Shown here: in pieces, positions 1-11,382 of the stretch
Layout of the letters: every line of letters begins with the position of its first letter
Numbering within the stretch: position 1 is the first letter of the stretch
Assembly (NCBI RefSeq): GCF_002242805.1
Contig: NZ_MCGQ01000010.1
Span: 256,726 to 320,725 of the forward strand
Source of the DNA: Streptomyces diastatochromogenes
Lineage (GTDB): Bacteria > Actinomycetota > Actinomycetes > Streptomycetales > Streptomycetaceae
Reading direction: 5' to 3'
Length of the DNA stretch: 64,000 nucleotides
Notes under the pieces: generated by a model
Databases searched by the model: none
The model's input: only the letters and a program-made list of their open reading frames with translations
What the model was told of the DNA's origin: nothing
Position numbers and translations under genes: made by a program

Positions 1-611
1 GGGTGACCGCCCGCGCGCACAGTGCCGCCCAGGCTCTGGCCGCCGTCGAGCGCGGTCCCATCGACCTGGTCCTGCTCGACCACTATCTGCCGGACCAGAC
101 CGGCCTCGAACTCGTCCACCGCATGCGGGAGCAGGGCCATGGCAGCGACGTCATCATGATCACGGCGGCCAGCGATGTGACGACCGTGCAGCAGGCGATG
201 CGTCTGGGCGCCCTGCACTATCTGGTCAAACCCTTCACCTTCGCCGCCCTGCGCACCCGCCTGGACTCCTACGCGGCCCTGCGCCGCACCGTCGACCGGG
301 TGGGCGGCCGGGGTCTGACGGGCCAGGAGCAGGTCGACCGGATCTTCGGCGCCCTGCGTACGTCCCCCGCGCCGTCCGCACCGGGCCTGCCCAGCGGTCA
401 CTCGGAACCCACGACCGACCTCATCTGTGGCGTCCTGCACCGAGCGGACCAGCCGCTGTCGGCCCACGAGGTCGCCGCCAGAACCGGCCTGAGCCGCTCC
501 ACGGCCCAGCGCTACCTCCGCCACCTGGAACAGGCGGGCCGCCTCCGCCTCTCCCTGAAGTACGGCGACACCGGCCGACCGGAACACCGGTACGCGTGGG
601 TGGCGCCGTAG
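1..611 (+). CDS. CitB/DcuR-type response regulator, 5' end outside window
   Basis: Partial gene. The visible ~200 residues begin inside a receiver domain: the phosphoacceptor region reads LVLLDHYLPDQTG and the conserved lysine is in HYLVKPF, but the N-terminal acidic pair is missing, so the true start lies before base 1. After a linker comes a winged-helix DNA-binding domain (SAHEVAARTGLSRSTAQRYL) near the C terminus. This arrangement is typical of CitB/DcuR/MalR regulators, which pair with CitA/DcuS kinases sensing C4-dicarboxylates or citrate; the kinase would lie upstream of the window. It converges on the symporter gene that follows. The family assignment is good; the effector and targets are inference. 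Confidence 0.85.
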   Translation, partial: VTARAHSAAQALAAVERGPIDLVLLDHYLPDQTGLELVHRMREQGHGSDVIMITAASDVTTVQQAMRLGALHYLVKPFTFAALRTRLDSYAALRRTVDRVGGRGLTGQEQVDRIFGALRTSPAPSAPGLPSGHSEPTTDLICGVLHRADQPLSAHEVAARTGLSRSTAQRYLRHLEQAGRLRLSLKYGDTGRPEHRYAWVAP

Positions 612-660
612 CGCGGCCGGATGGCCGTCTGCCGGGACACGACCGTGCGGAAGCTCCCGG

Positions 661-2253
661 CTAAGCCGCACCCGCCCCCGTCAGCGATCGCACCTCGGTC
701 TCCGCGTACTTGGCCTCGTCCGCGGCCTCGTCCGAGGTGACCGTGCCCAGCCAGCCGGCGAGGAAGCCGAGCGGGATGGAGACGATGCCCGGGTTCTGCA
801 GGGGGAAGTACTGGAAGTCGACGTCCGGGAAGAGCGAGTCCGGGCTGCCGGACACCACCGGGGACAGCAGCACCAGACCGAGCGCGGGAATCAGCCCGCC
901 GTACACGGCCCACACCGCGCCGCGCGTGGTGAAGGCGCGCCAGAACAGCGAATAGAGCAGCGCGGGCAGATTCGCCGACGCGGCCACGGCGAACGCCAGG
1001 CCGACCAGGAAGGCGACGTTGAGGTCGCGGGCCAGCAGGCCCAGGGCGATCGCCACGACACCGATACCGACCGCCGCGATGCGCGCCACCGCCACCTCGC
1101 TGCGCGCCTTGACGTGCCGCCGCCGCAGCGACGCGTACAGATCGTGCGCCACGGACGCCGAGGAGGCGAGCGTGATCCCGGCGACCACGGCGAGGATCGT
1201 CGCGAAGGCGACGGCTGCGACGACCGCGAACAGAACCGTTCCGCCGGTGGAACCGGCGCCGCCGCCCAGATCGAGCGCGAGCAGGGGTACCGCCGTGTTC
1301 CCGGCGGCGTTCGAGCGGCTGACGACGTCCGGCCCCACCACGGCGGCGGCCCCGAAGCCGAGGACGATCGTCATCAGGTAGAAGCCACCGATCAGCCCGA
1401 TGGACCACACCGCCGAGCGGCGGGCCGCCCGCGCGGTGGGCACGGTGTAGAAGCGGGACAGGATGTGCGGCAGCCCTGCAGTGCCCAGCACCAGCGCGAT
1501 CCCCAGGCTGATGAAGTCGAGACGGGCGGTCCAGCTCCCGCCGTACTTCAACCCCGGCGCCAGAAACGCACTCCCGTGTCCGCTGCGCTCCGCGGCCGTG
1601 ACCAGCAGTCGGTCGAAGTCGCCGTGGAACCGCACCAGTACCAGCACGGTCAGCGCGACCGTCCCGCTGAGCAGCAGGACCGCCTTCACGATCTGGATCC
1701 AGGTGGTGGCCCGCATGCCTCCCAGCGACACATAGATCACCATCAGAGCGCCCACCCCGATGACCGTCCAGGCCTGGGCCGCCCCGCTCGTCCGCCCCAG
1801 CAGCAGCGCCACCAGGCTGCCCGCGCCCACCATTTGCGCCACCAAATACAGAACGGACACCGTGACCGAGGAGGTTCCCACGGCGATCCGCACCGGCCGC
1901 TCGCTCATCCGCGCGGCCACCACGTCGGCCAGGGTGAACCGCCCGCAGTTGCGCACCAGTTCCGCCACCAGGAACAGCACGACCAGCCAGGCGACGAGGA
2001 AGCCCACCACATACAGCAGCCCGTCGTAGCCGAACAGCGCGATGAGACCGGTGACCCCCAGGAAGGAGGCGGCCGACATGTAGTCACCCGCGATGGCAAA
2101 ACCATTCTCCATCGAGGAGAAGAGCCGCCCGCCGGCGTAGAACTCCTCCGCGGAACCCTGCCGCCTGCGGCTCACCCACGTCGTGATCCCCAGGGTGACG
2201 GCCACAAAGCCGCTGAACAGCAGTAGCGCCAGCATCTGGTGATCGCCGGTCAC
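661..2253 (-). CDS. ActP-like solute:sodium symporter (cation/acetate symporter family)
   Basis: Polytopic membrane protein of about 530 residues from the SSS family, like the acetate permease ActP. The N terminus has the typical first helix (LALLLFSGFVAVTLGITTW), the EEFYAGGR motif and the GDYMSAASFLG segment, followed by many hydrophobic helices. GTG at 2253 is chosen as start because its GTGA overlaps the stop of the upstream DUF485 gene and because residues further upstream are arginine/glycine-rich and not membrane-like. The DUF485-plus-symporter pair is the YjcH-ActP arrangement known for acetate uptake. Acetate is the likely substrate, but other short monocarboxylates are possible. Confidence 0.9.
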   Translation of the reverse strand: MTGDHQMLALLLFSGFVAVTLGITTWVSRRRQGSAEEFYAGGRLFSSMENGFAIAGDYMSAASFLGVTGLIALFGYDGLLYVVGFLVAWLVVLFLVAELVRNCGRFTLADVVAARMSERPVRIAVGTSSVTVSVLYLVAQMVGAGSLVALLLGRTSGAAQAWTVIGVGALMVIYVSLGGMRATTWIQIVKAVLLLSGTVALTVLVLVRFHGDFDRLLVTAAERSGHGSAFLAPGLKYGGSWTARLDFISLGIALVLGTAGLPHILSRFYTVPTARAARRSAVWSIGLIGGFYLMTIVLGFGAAAVVGPDVVSRSNAAGNTAVPLLALDLGGGAGSTGGTVLFAVVAAVAFATILAVVAGITLASSASVAHDLYASLRRRHVKARSEVAVARIAAVGIGVVAIALGLLARDLNVAFLVGLAFAVAASANLPALLYSLFWRAFTTRGAVWAVYGGLIPALGLVLLSPVVSGSPDSLFPDVDFQYFPLQNPGIVSIPLGFLAGWLGTVTSDEAADEAKYAETEVRSLTGAGAA

Positions 2254-2798
2254 GAGGCGCCTCCCTGGGCTCCGCGCGTCAACTCCTGGGTGTCCCAGCG
2301 CAGCTCCAGCGCCGCCCGGTCCCGGCGCAGCCGCGCATGCCGCGCGTAGGCCCAGGTGAACAGGAACGTGGTGAGGAACTGCCCGAGCCCCGCCAGCATC
2401 GCCACGTTCACCGCCCCCACCACGGGACGGGCCATGAGCCCGGGTGCCGTCGTCGCGGCGACCACGTATGCCACGTACCACGTGAGGAAGGCGGCGACTC
2501 CCGGCACCACGAACCTCCGGTACCCGCTGCGCACCTCCTGGAAGGCCTCGCTGCGCTGCACCTCGAGGTACACGTCACGAGCGCGAACATCTGCCGCGTC
2601 ATGCTCCCGGCGCGCAGCCGGTACGGCCCGCGCCGGTATGCCGGTGCCGTCCAGCTCGCCCCAGCCGGTGGCCAGCGCGTCGTACCAAGGGTCCTCGTAC
2701 CTCGCGTCGCGGGACACCGCGCCGGGGTCTTCCTGGCTCTCGGCCGAGTCCCCGGAACCGTCCCCGTCTCCACGGGCACGACCGTTGCTTGACTGCAT
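2250..2798 (-). CDS. DUF485 (YjcH-like) membrane protein
   Basis: About 182 residues. The N-terminal ~85 residues are acidic and low in complexity. They are followed by the DUF485 core with the motif FQEVRSGYRRFVVPG and two transmembrane helices (roughly residues 100-120 and 130-152) ending in a basic segment. YjcH-type proteins are encoded directly upstream of ActP symporters and are thought to accompany them in the membrane. The stop overlaps the symporter start, so the two are translationally coupled. The start is uncertain: ATG at 2798 is used, TTG at 2804 is two codons upstream, and neither has a clear ribosome site. The acidic extension is longer than in enterobacterial YjcH. Confidence 0.85.
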   Translation of the reverse strand: MQSSNGRARGDGDGSGDSAESQEDPGAVSRDARYEDPWYDALATGWGELDGTGIPARAVPAARREHDAADVRARDVYLEVQRSEAFQEVRSGYRRFVVPGVAAFLTWYVAYVVAATTAPGLMARPVVGAVNVAMLAGLGQFLTTFLFTWAYARHARLRRDRAALELRWDTQELTRGAQGGAS

Positions 2799-2866
2799 GC
2801 CCAAGGATGGACAGATCGGGAAGATCCTGACTCTTCTTCCCTCGGCTCTTCACCCCATCAGGTGAT

Positions 2867-3556
2867 TCACTCCGCGCGTGGCCGGACCAGCCCCTTCCCG
2901 TACGCGTAACGCACCGCCTGCGCCCGGTCCCTGAGACCTGTCTTGGCGAAGAGGTTGTTGATGTGCGTCTTCACGGTCGCGGTGGAGACATGCAGCTTGC
3001 GGGCGATCTCCTGGTTACTCAGTCCCTCGGCGATCAGCACCAGGACCTCGGTCTCCCGCGCGGTCAGCCCGTCGGGCGCCTCGGCCGAGGCCGGCTTGGG
3101 CTCGGGCCGGGGCTCCGACAGCCGTTCCAGCAGCCGACGCTGGACGCTCGGCGACAGTCCCGCGTCCCCCGACAGGACGCTCTCCACGGCGCGCACGATC
3201 TCGTCGCCCCCCGCGTCCTTGGTGAGATAGCCCCGGGCTCCCGCGTGCAACGCGGGGAACAGCGACTCGTCGTCCGCGTACGTGGTGAGCACCACGACCT
3301 GGGTCCCCGGGTACTGGGCCCGGATCCGCCGCGTGGCCTCCACGCCGTCGCAGCGGGGCATCCGCAGGTCCATCAGGACCACGTCAGGGGCGAGTTCCCC
3401 GACCAGTCGCACCGCCTCTTCGCCGTCCCCCGCGGAACCGACGACCTCCACACCGGGCAGCAGCCCGAGCAGCATCACGATGCCTTCCCTGACCACGGTC
3501 TGGTCGTCCGCGACGACCACCCGCGCCGGCTTCTTCTCCCCCTCCGTCTCCGTCAT
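2867..3556 (-). CDS. NarL/LuxR-family response regulator
   Basis: 229-residue two-component regulator. The receiver domain has the acidic pair in VVVADDQT (around residue 17), phosphoacceptor Asp near residue 63 in VLMDLRMP and the conserved Lys in YLTKDAGG. The C-terminal LuxR-type helix-turn-helix reads LTARETEVLVLIAEGLSNQEI. The ATG overlaps the stop of the upstream histidine kinase gene by four bases (ATGA), so the pair is translationally coupled. It lies 68 bp upstream of the DUF485-symporter genes on the same strand, so it may control them. The regulated process cannot be read from the sequence. Confidence 0.93.
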   Translation of the reverse strand: MTETEGEKKPARVVVADDQTVVREGIVMLLGLLPGVEVVGSAGDGEEAVRLVGELAPDVVLMDLRMPRCDGVEATRRIRAQYPGTQVVVLTTYADDESLFPALHAGARGYLTKDAGGDEIVRAVESVLSGDAGLSPSVQRRLLERLSEPRPEPKPASAEAPDGLTARETEVLVLIAEGLSNQEIARKLHVSTATVKTHINNLFAKTGLRDRAQAVRYAYGKGLVRPRAE

Positions 3557-4704
3557 ACCGGCACCTTCAACGTCACCACGAACCCCTCCTCGTCCGGCCC
3601 CGCGTCGAGCGAGCCGCCCAGCAGTTCGGCGCGCTCCCGCATCCCCAGCAGACCGTACCCGCCGCCGGACCCGGTGAGTTCGCCCGGCCGGCCGCCCGAG
3701 TCCCGTACACCCAGCGTCACTTCGTGCGGGCCGTAGTCGAGCCGCAGGTGCACCTGGGCGCCGTGGGCGTGCTTGCGGACGTTCGTCAACGCCTCCTGCG
3801 CCACCCGGCGCACGGCCTGGGACGCCTCGGCCGGCAGGGGTCTGCGCTCACCCGTGACAGTGACCTCGGCGCCGTCGGCCCCGCTGACGAGTTCGGTCAG
3901 GAAGTCCTCCAGCGGGGTCAGCTCGCCGCGCAGCGCGGACAGTGCCTGCCGGGTCTCGGCGAGGCCGTCGCGGGCCATGCCCCGGGCAGCCACCACGCGC
4001 TCCAGGATCTTCTCCCGGTCGGCACCGCGCTCGATCAGCAGCCGCGCCGCCTCGAGGTGCACCAACTGCGCGGAGAGGCTGTGGGCCAGCACGTCGTGGA
4101 TCTCCCGGGCGATCCTCGCCCGCTCGGCCAGCGCCGCCGACTCCGCCTCGGCGGCCCTCGCGGCCCGCTCCTGGGCGAGCAGCCGCTGCGCGCTGCCCCG
4201 GGCCTCCGCGTCCAGCCGCAGGACGTAGCCGGCGAGGGCCATGCCCGCCACCGTGGCGGCCGTGGTCAGCCACACGTCGTTGTTGAACGCGGAGTACGAG
4301 GCCAGCGCCACCGACGTCACGGGCAGGGCGGCCCCGAGAGGCATCCGCTCCAGAGCGGCGATACCGCAGCCGCACCAGATCAGCAGGGCCGGTCCTCTGA
4401 ACCCGGTGGCCTGGGCGGCGACCGCGATGCCCAGGATCAGTCCGATGAGCACCATGGAGGGCACCAGCCGGTGCTGGTACGTGGTGCGGAAGAAGGCCCA
4501 GGAGAGGAGAGCGGTGAGCACGACGCCCGCCGCGGCCGCGAGCGCGCCCCAGATGCCGACGTGCTTCTGACTGAACGCACTCCACAGGAGCAGGGCGATC
4601 ACGAGCACCCTGACGGCCCAGGCCAGCATGCGCCGGGGCCGGCTGATTCCCGCCCGGCCGAGCGCCTCTCGCGACGGCCAGCGCGTCCAGGCGTTGTCCT
4701 TCAC
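3553..4704 (-). CDS. Sensor histidine kinase, HisKA_3 type
   Basis: About 383 residues. The N-terminal half has several hydrophobic helices (roughly residues 28-160), followed by a coiled segment and the dimerisation/phosphotransfer motif REIHDVLAHSLSA with His near residue 203. The HATPase_c domain shows EALTNVRKHA, VRDSGG and GYGLLGMRERAELLGG. It is the cognate kinase of the NarL-type regulator it overlaps. GTG at 4704 is preferred because it overlaps the stop of the upstream gene (GTGA); an alternative start lies five codons upstream at 4719. The signal is unknown; there is little extracytoplasmic sequence, so membrane-embedded sensing is likely. Confidence 0.93.
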   Translation of the reverse strand: MKDNAWTRWPSREALGRAGISRPRRMLAWAVRVLVIALLLWSAFSQKHVGIWGALAAAAGVVLTALLSWAFFRTTYQHRLVPSMVLIGLILGIAVAAQATGFRGPALLIWCGCGIAALERMPLGAALPVTSVALASYSAFNNDVWLTTAATVAGMALAGYVLRLDAEARGSAQRLLAQERAARAAEAESAALAERARIAREIHDVLAHSLSAQLVHLEAARLLIERGADREKILERVVAARGMARDGLAETRQALSALRGELTPLEDFLTELVSGADGAEVTVTGERRPLPAEASQAVRRVAQEALTNVRKHAHGAQVHLRLDYGPHEVTLGVRDSGGRPGELTGSGGGYGLLGMRERAELLGGSLDAGPDEEGFVVTLKVPV

Positions 4705-5222
4705 ACGCGTTCCTTCCACGCCGACCGCATGTCGTCACCGTACGCGGGCGCCGGGTCGCTCGCGGAGCCGAGGGACTGAGCCCGCCAGGCCAGGATCCCG
4801 GCACGGACGAGCAGGGTGCCGGCGAGGCCGAGCATCAGTGCCGAGCTGTCCTGGTGCACGCCGAACGCGGCGCCGAGGGCGAAGACGCCGACCCGGAGGG
4901 CTATGCCGACGAGCCACACGATGGCGCTGGCCTTGGTGCTCTTGGTCCACACGACACCGTCCGACGCGGTCCAGACCCGGGTGGTCCAGGCCCAGCCGGC
5001 GCCCGTGGCCAGGCCGATGAACACCTCCACGGCGAGCAGCACGGCGGACTCGGTCCGGTGATGGGCGTCGAGTATGCCGGGATGGCGCAGCGCGACGACC
5101 GCGAGGATCACGGGCAGCAGCCACCAGCGCCGGTCGGTGTCGATCGCACGGGCGCGGAACTGTCGCACGATCACGATGGCGACCACAGCCACGGTCACCG
5201 ATGCGTTGACGAGCCCGGACAT
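4701..5222 (-). CDS. Small integral membrane protein, DUF1453/CcdC-like
   Basis: 173 residues with four or five hydrophobic helices and a short polar tail. ATG at 5222 has a good ribosome site (CGGAGG) just upstream, and the sequence beyond it is low-complexity and not protein-like. The pattern of short helices with RQFRARAIDTDRRWWLLP after the first helix resembles the DUF1453/CcdC-like family; that assignment is tentative. Its stop overlaps the start of the histidine kinase, so it is the first gene of a coupled three-gene set and may be an accessory membrane partner of the kinase. Confidence 0.8.
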   Translation of the reverse strand: MSGLVNASVTVAVVAIVIVRQFRARAIDTDRRWWLLPVILAVVALRHPGILDAHHRTESAVLLAVEVFIGLATGAGWAWTTRVWTASDGVVWTKSTKASAIVWLVGIALRVGVFALGAAFGVHQDSSALMLGLAGTLLVRAGILAWRAQSLGSASDPAPAYGDDMRSAWKERV

Positions 5223-5526
5223 CGCAGCCTCCGTAAGCGAGAAGGTGGTGCCGGAAGCGAGCGCTGCCGACGCCTTCGAAGTTACGGAAATGCGCAGGTC
5301 AGGAGATCGGAGCAGGGGTGGATCGCGGGTGGAATCCGGCGACCGGCCCGCCTCCACCCCCGGGTGGAGAGACCTGCGACGAGCCGGTGATCTCGAGGGA
5401 CGCGGTGATCTCGAGGTCGGTATGGCCGGCCGAGTCCAATGAGCCACTCCGCGGAGCGGCCCCGCACACCGGCCGACCGGCCCGCTCCCCGTGAGCAGCC
5501 CGGTCGGCCGAATCCCGACTCAGCGG
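5223..5526. other. Intergenic stretch between small membrane gene and parE
   Basis: About 300 bases with no convincing gene. The parE-proximal end holds the parE terminator hairpin. The other end holds the ribosome site and presumably the promoter of the membrane protein-kinase-regulator genes. A short imperfect direct repeat around GATCTCGAGG occurs near 5390-5415. Confidence 0.6.
5470..5510 (-). terminator. Hairpin downstream of parE
   Basis: Perfect 11-bp inverted repeat (CGGCCGACCGG at 5470-5480, CCGGTCGGCCG at 5500-5510) with a 19-base loop, placed 16 bases after the parE stop. It has no U-tract, which is usual in Streptomyces. Confidence 0.6.
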
Positions 5527-7650
<2,124 letters not shown>

Positions 7651-7679
7651 GCGGTTCGCTCCTCGCTGAATTTCAGGTG

Positions 7680-7701
7680 ACCCCCTTCTGGGTAAGGGGG
7701 T
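7680..7701 (-). promoter_or_regulatory. Small hairpin in the parE 5' leader
   Basis: Perfect 8-bp stem with a 6-base loop, ending about 30 bases upstream of the parE GTG. Position suggests it lies within the transcript leader. It could tune translation or RNA stability, or be incidental. No downstream U-tract is visible. Confidence 0.35.
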
Positions 7702-8021
7702 GGCTTCGGTTGCCGCTCAGAGGGTACCGAGGCCTGGTAGAGCCGTTGTAACGCCACCCTCGTCGGGAACTCAGCCTAGTCCAGGCTCGCATGCATGTTC
7801 GATCCCTCGATGGAGTGAAGTACATATCACGTTCCCTTGGAGGCATGAACCATTTAGGCTCCGGGCACGTCCTCATGAACAACCGGCAACCCGGCCGGCA
7901 GGACGTGAACCCAAGACAGCGCGAAACCGTAAAGCACATAAGACACGCACTACGGCACATTCGCCGCCAACCGGCAGCAGACAGCCGCCCCGGAAGATTT
8001 TTTCGAGGAAAAGCCACGAGC

Positions 8022-8053
8022 GGGAACGTTTTCGGGCTGGTTGGATGTTGACC
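8022..8053 (+). promoter_or_regulatory. Candidate promoter of the zinc-ribbon gene (sigma-R-like, overlapping TTGACC)
   Basis: GGGAAC at 8022-8027 is followed by 19 bases and GTT at 8047-8049, close to the sigma-R consensus (GGGAAT, 18-19 bases, GTT). TTGACC at 8048-8053 overlaps it and could be a vegetative -35, though no good -10 follows at the right distance. The gene starts 38 bases further on. Pattern match only. Confidence 0.35.
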
Positions 8054-8090
8054 CTGGTACGACAGCTCGTCGAGCTAGAGAAGAGGCGAC

Positions 8091-8321
8091 GTGACTACTG
8101 TTCTGACCCCCGCGAGCCCGCTGACGGCCGCCGATCGCTGCGACCGCTGCGGCGCCCAGGCATACCTGCGCGTTGTGCTGCTCAGCGGCGGAGAACTGCT
8201 CTTCTGTGCCCACCACGGGCGCAAGTTCGAGCCGGAACTCAAGAAGATCGCCGCTGAGATACAGGACGAGACGGAGCGGCTGACGACCGCTCCTGGCACC
8301 GCTTCCGAAGAAGAGCGCTGA
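8091..8321 (+). CDS. Small zinc-ribbon protein, DUF7455-like
   Basis: 76 residues. A central zinc-ribbon-like pattern CDRCGAQAYLRV is followed by a second half with FCAHHGRKFEPEL, giving a CxxC...CxxH set. The C terminus is charged and probably helical. GTG at 8091 follows AAGAGG. This small protein is conserved next to parE and hrdB in Streptomyces; no biochemical role is known to me. It is transcribed divergently from parE and converges on the trypsin gene, with a strong hairpin between them. The metal-binding ligands are visible; zinc binding is inferred. Confidence 0.85.
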   Translation: MTTVLTPASPLTAADRCDRCGAQAYLRVVLLSGGELLFCAHHGRKFEPELKKIAAEIQDETERLTTAPGTASEEER

Positions 8322-8360
8322 ATCTCGCACCACGACGAGCCAGCCCTGGCACAGGCCAGC

Positions 8361-8399
8361 GCACGGGCGGCCGCTCCCACCAGGAGCGGCCGCCCGTGC
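8361..8399. terminator. Bidirectional terminator between zinc-ribbon gene and trypsin
   Basis: Perfect 17-bp inverted repeat (8361-8377 and 8383-8399) with a 5-base loop, between two convergent genes. It can act for both strands. Confidence 0.85.
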
Positions 8400-8419
8400 T
8401 CGTGGGCCCGTGCAGTCCC

Positions 8420-9280
8420 TCAGGACCCCTTGTGGGGCCGCTGCGGACCAGCGGCGGCCGGTTTCAGCGTGCGCAGGACGTCGGACACGCGCGTGTAGAC
8501 ACCGGGGCTGCCGGGGCGCCCACAGCCGCTCCCCCAGGACACGAGCCCGATCAGCCGCCCTGAGGCCACCAGAGGACCGCCGCTGTCGCCCTGACAGGCG
8601 TCCGGCCCGCCCGCGACCTCTCCGGCACAGAGCATGGAGTCGGCCCGGTAGACGCCGTCCAGGCCGCCCGGATAGGCGCGAGCGCAGAGATCGTCCGCGA
8701 GCACGCGCACGCGTGCGGCGTGCAGCCGGTGCGCATAGGTGCCGCCGCCCGTCGTGTCGCCCCATCCGGAGACCATGGCCTGCGTCCCCGCCGTGTACGC
8801 CGGGTCGCCGGCCGGCGCCATGGCCACGACGGCGCTCTGCGGCAGCGGCGCGGCGAGCGTGAGCACGGCGAAGTCGCCGGAGTTGGTCACGGCGTCGTAG
8901 TGCGGATTCACCCGGGCGTCCTTCAGGGCGATCTCCTCGCCCTCACCCGACAGCAGGTCCGTACGGCCCGCGATGACCTTGAGGTCGCGCATCTGGTTCG
9001 CAGGCGCCCCCAGGACCTCCTCGGCCACGCAGTGGGCCGCGGTGAGCACGGTGGTCCGGCTGACCGCCACCCCGCCGCAGAACTGCCCGGCGCGCGTACC
9101 CCCGAACCGGTCACGGCTGGACAGCGCCACGGTCCACGGGGCCTGGGAAATCTCTATCGGAAAACCCCCTACGACCACGCTGTCGGCGGCCACCGGGGCC
9201 GCTCCCATCAGGGGTATGGCGGTCATGGTGGCCGCCAGGGCCAGGGGCCGGATCAGTGCCCGGGCAATGGAACGGCGCAT
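8420..9280 (-). CDS. Secreted trypsin-like serine protease (S1A)
   Basis: 286 residues. A signal peptide (basic start, hydrophobic stretch, cleavage near AAPVAA at residues ~28-32) leads almost directly into the mature N terminus VVGG at 36-39. The catalytic triad is His83 in LTAAHC, Asp136 in SGDFAVL and Ser233 in QGDSGGP. Asp227, six residues before the Ser, predicts trypsin-like Arg/Lys preference. Six cysteines can form the usual S1A disulfides. The near absence of a propeptide is unusual, since S. griseus-type trypsins carry a short one. It is an extracellular protease; substrates are unknown. Confidence 0.93.
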   Translation of the reverse strand: MRRSIARALIRPLALAATMTAIPLMGAAPVAADSVVVGGFPIEISQAPWTVALSSRDRFGGTRAGQFCGGVAVSRTTVLTAAHCVAEEVLGAPANQMRDLKVIAGRTDLLSGEGEEIALKDARVNPHYDAVTNSGDFAVLTLAAPLPQSAVVAMAPAGDPAYTAGTQAMVSGWGDTTGGGTYAHRLHAARVRVLADDLCARAYPGGLDGVYRADSMLCAGEVAGGPDACQGDSGGPLVASGRLIGLVSWGSGCGRPGSPGVYTRVSDVLRTLKPAAAGPQRPHKGS

Positions 9281-9346
9281 GCCTGCTCCTCACTCTGGGG
9301 TGGTACTGGGACACCCAGAGTCATGCACGGCACGGCTGCGCGCAGC

Positions 9347-9385
9347 ACGAAGGCCCGGCTCCCACGAGGGGAGCCGGGCCTTCGT
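9347..9385 (-). terminator. hrdB terminator
   Basis: Perfect 17-bp inverted repeat (9347-9363 and 9369-9385) with a 5-base loop, 17 bases beyond the hrdB stop and upstream of the trypsin gene on the same strand. It separates the two transcripts. Confidence 0.85.
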
Positions 9386-9402
9386 CGTCGTACGACCGGG
9401 AC

Positions 9403-10947
<1,545 letters not shown>

Positions 10948-11382
10948 GAACAACCTCTCGGAACGTTGGAAAACGGCTTCCGGCCCCGTCCACAGTGGAC
11001 AGGAGCCGACCACCGGCCTGGGGATGGGCCGACGGAGCGGGCGGGGGCCGGGAAGATGCACAGCGCCTGTGATGGCGTCCGTATTCCCTCCGCGGCTGTC
11101 ACCTCTTAGGTCATCGCGCTGCTCCCACAAGCGTTACGCCCAATCTGCGTGGCCCGAGTCACACCCCGTAAGCGGTCAAAAACGGTCAGATATGGACAGA
11201 GGGGATCGCTGATGTGTCGACCGGAACCACTTTGCCGACATGGGCGGCCCGCCGCGCCGCCGGGCCCCGCCGGACCTCCAAGGATCCGGCGGGGTCCGGC
11301 GACGGCCGGTTCCCAGGCCCGGCGCCGCCACGAGAACCACGAGAACGCGGCACACTGGCGACCGCACCGCCTTCGGTACGGG
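10948..11382 (-). promoter_or_regulatory. hrdB upstream region with candidate sigma-R promoter
   Basis: 435 bases between whiH and hrdB with no convincing gene. On the minus strand GGGAAT (11088-11083) is followed after 18 bases by GCT, one base from the sigma-R pattern GGGAAT-N18-GTT. This fits the known oxidative-stress promoter of hrdB in S. coelicolor. Further upstream TTGTGG (11130-11125) and TAAGAG (11108-11103), 16 bases apart, could be a vegetative promoter. Both are pattern matches. Confidence 0.4.

Larger units (their letters stand above)
7651..8090. other. Divergent intergenic region between parE and the zinc-ribbon gene
   Basis: About 440 bases, clearly richer in A+T than the surroundings, with no ORF of Streptomyces codon use. 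It must hold the parE promoter (minus strand) and the promoter of the small zinc-ribbon gene (plus strand). A sigma-R-like element and a TTGACC hexamer lie near 8022-8053. A perfect 8-bp inverted repeat (ACCCCCTT 7680-7687, AAGGGGGT 7694-7701) sits in the parE leader. Confidence 0.6.

Noticed and set aside
7673..8017. Minus-strand ORF of 114 codons in the parE upstream region
   Set aside because: Cys/Arg/Pro-rich with poor codon use; region is AT-richer and regulatory.
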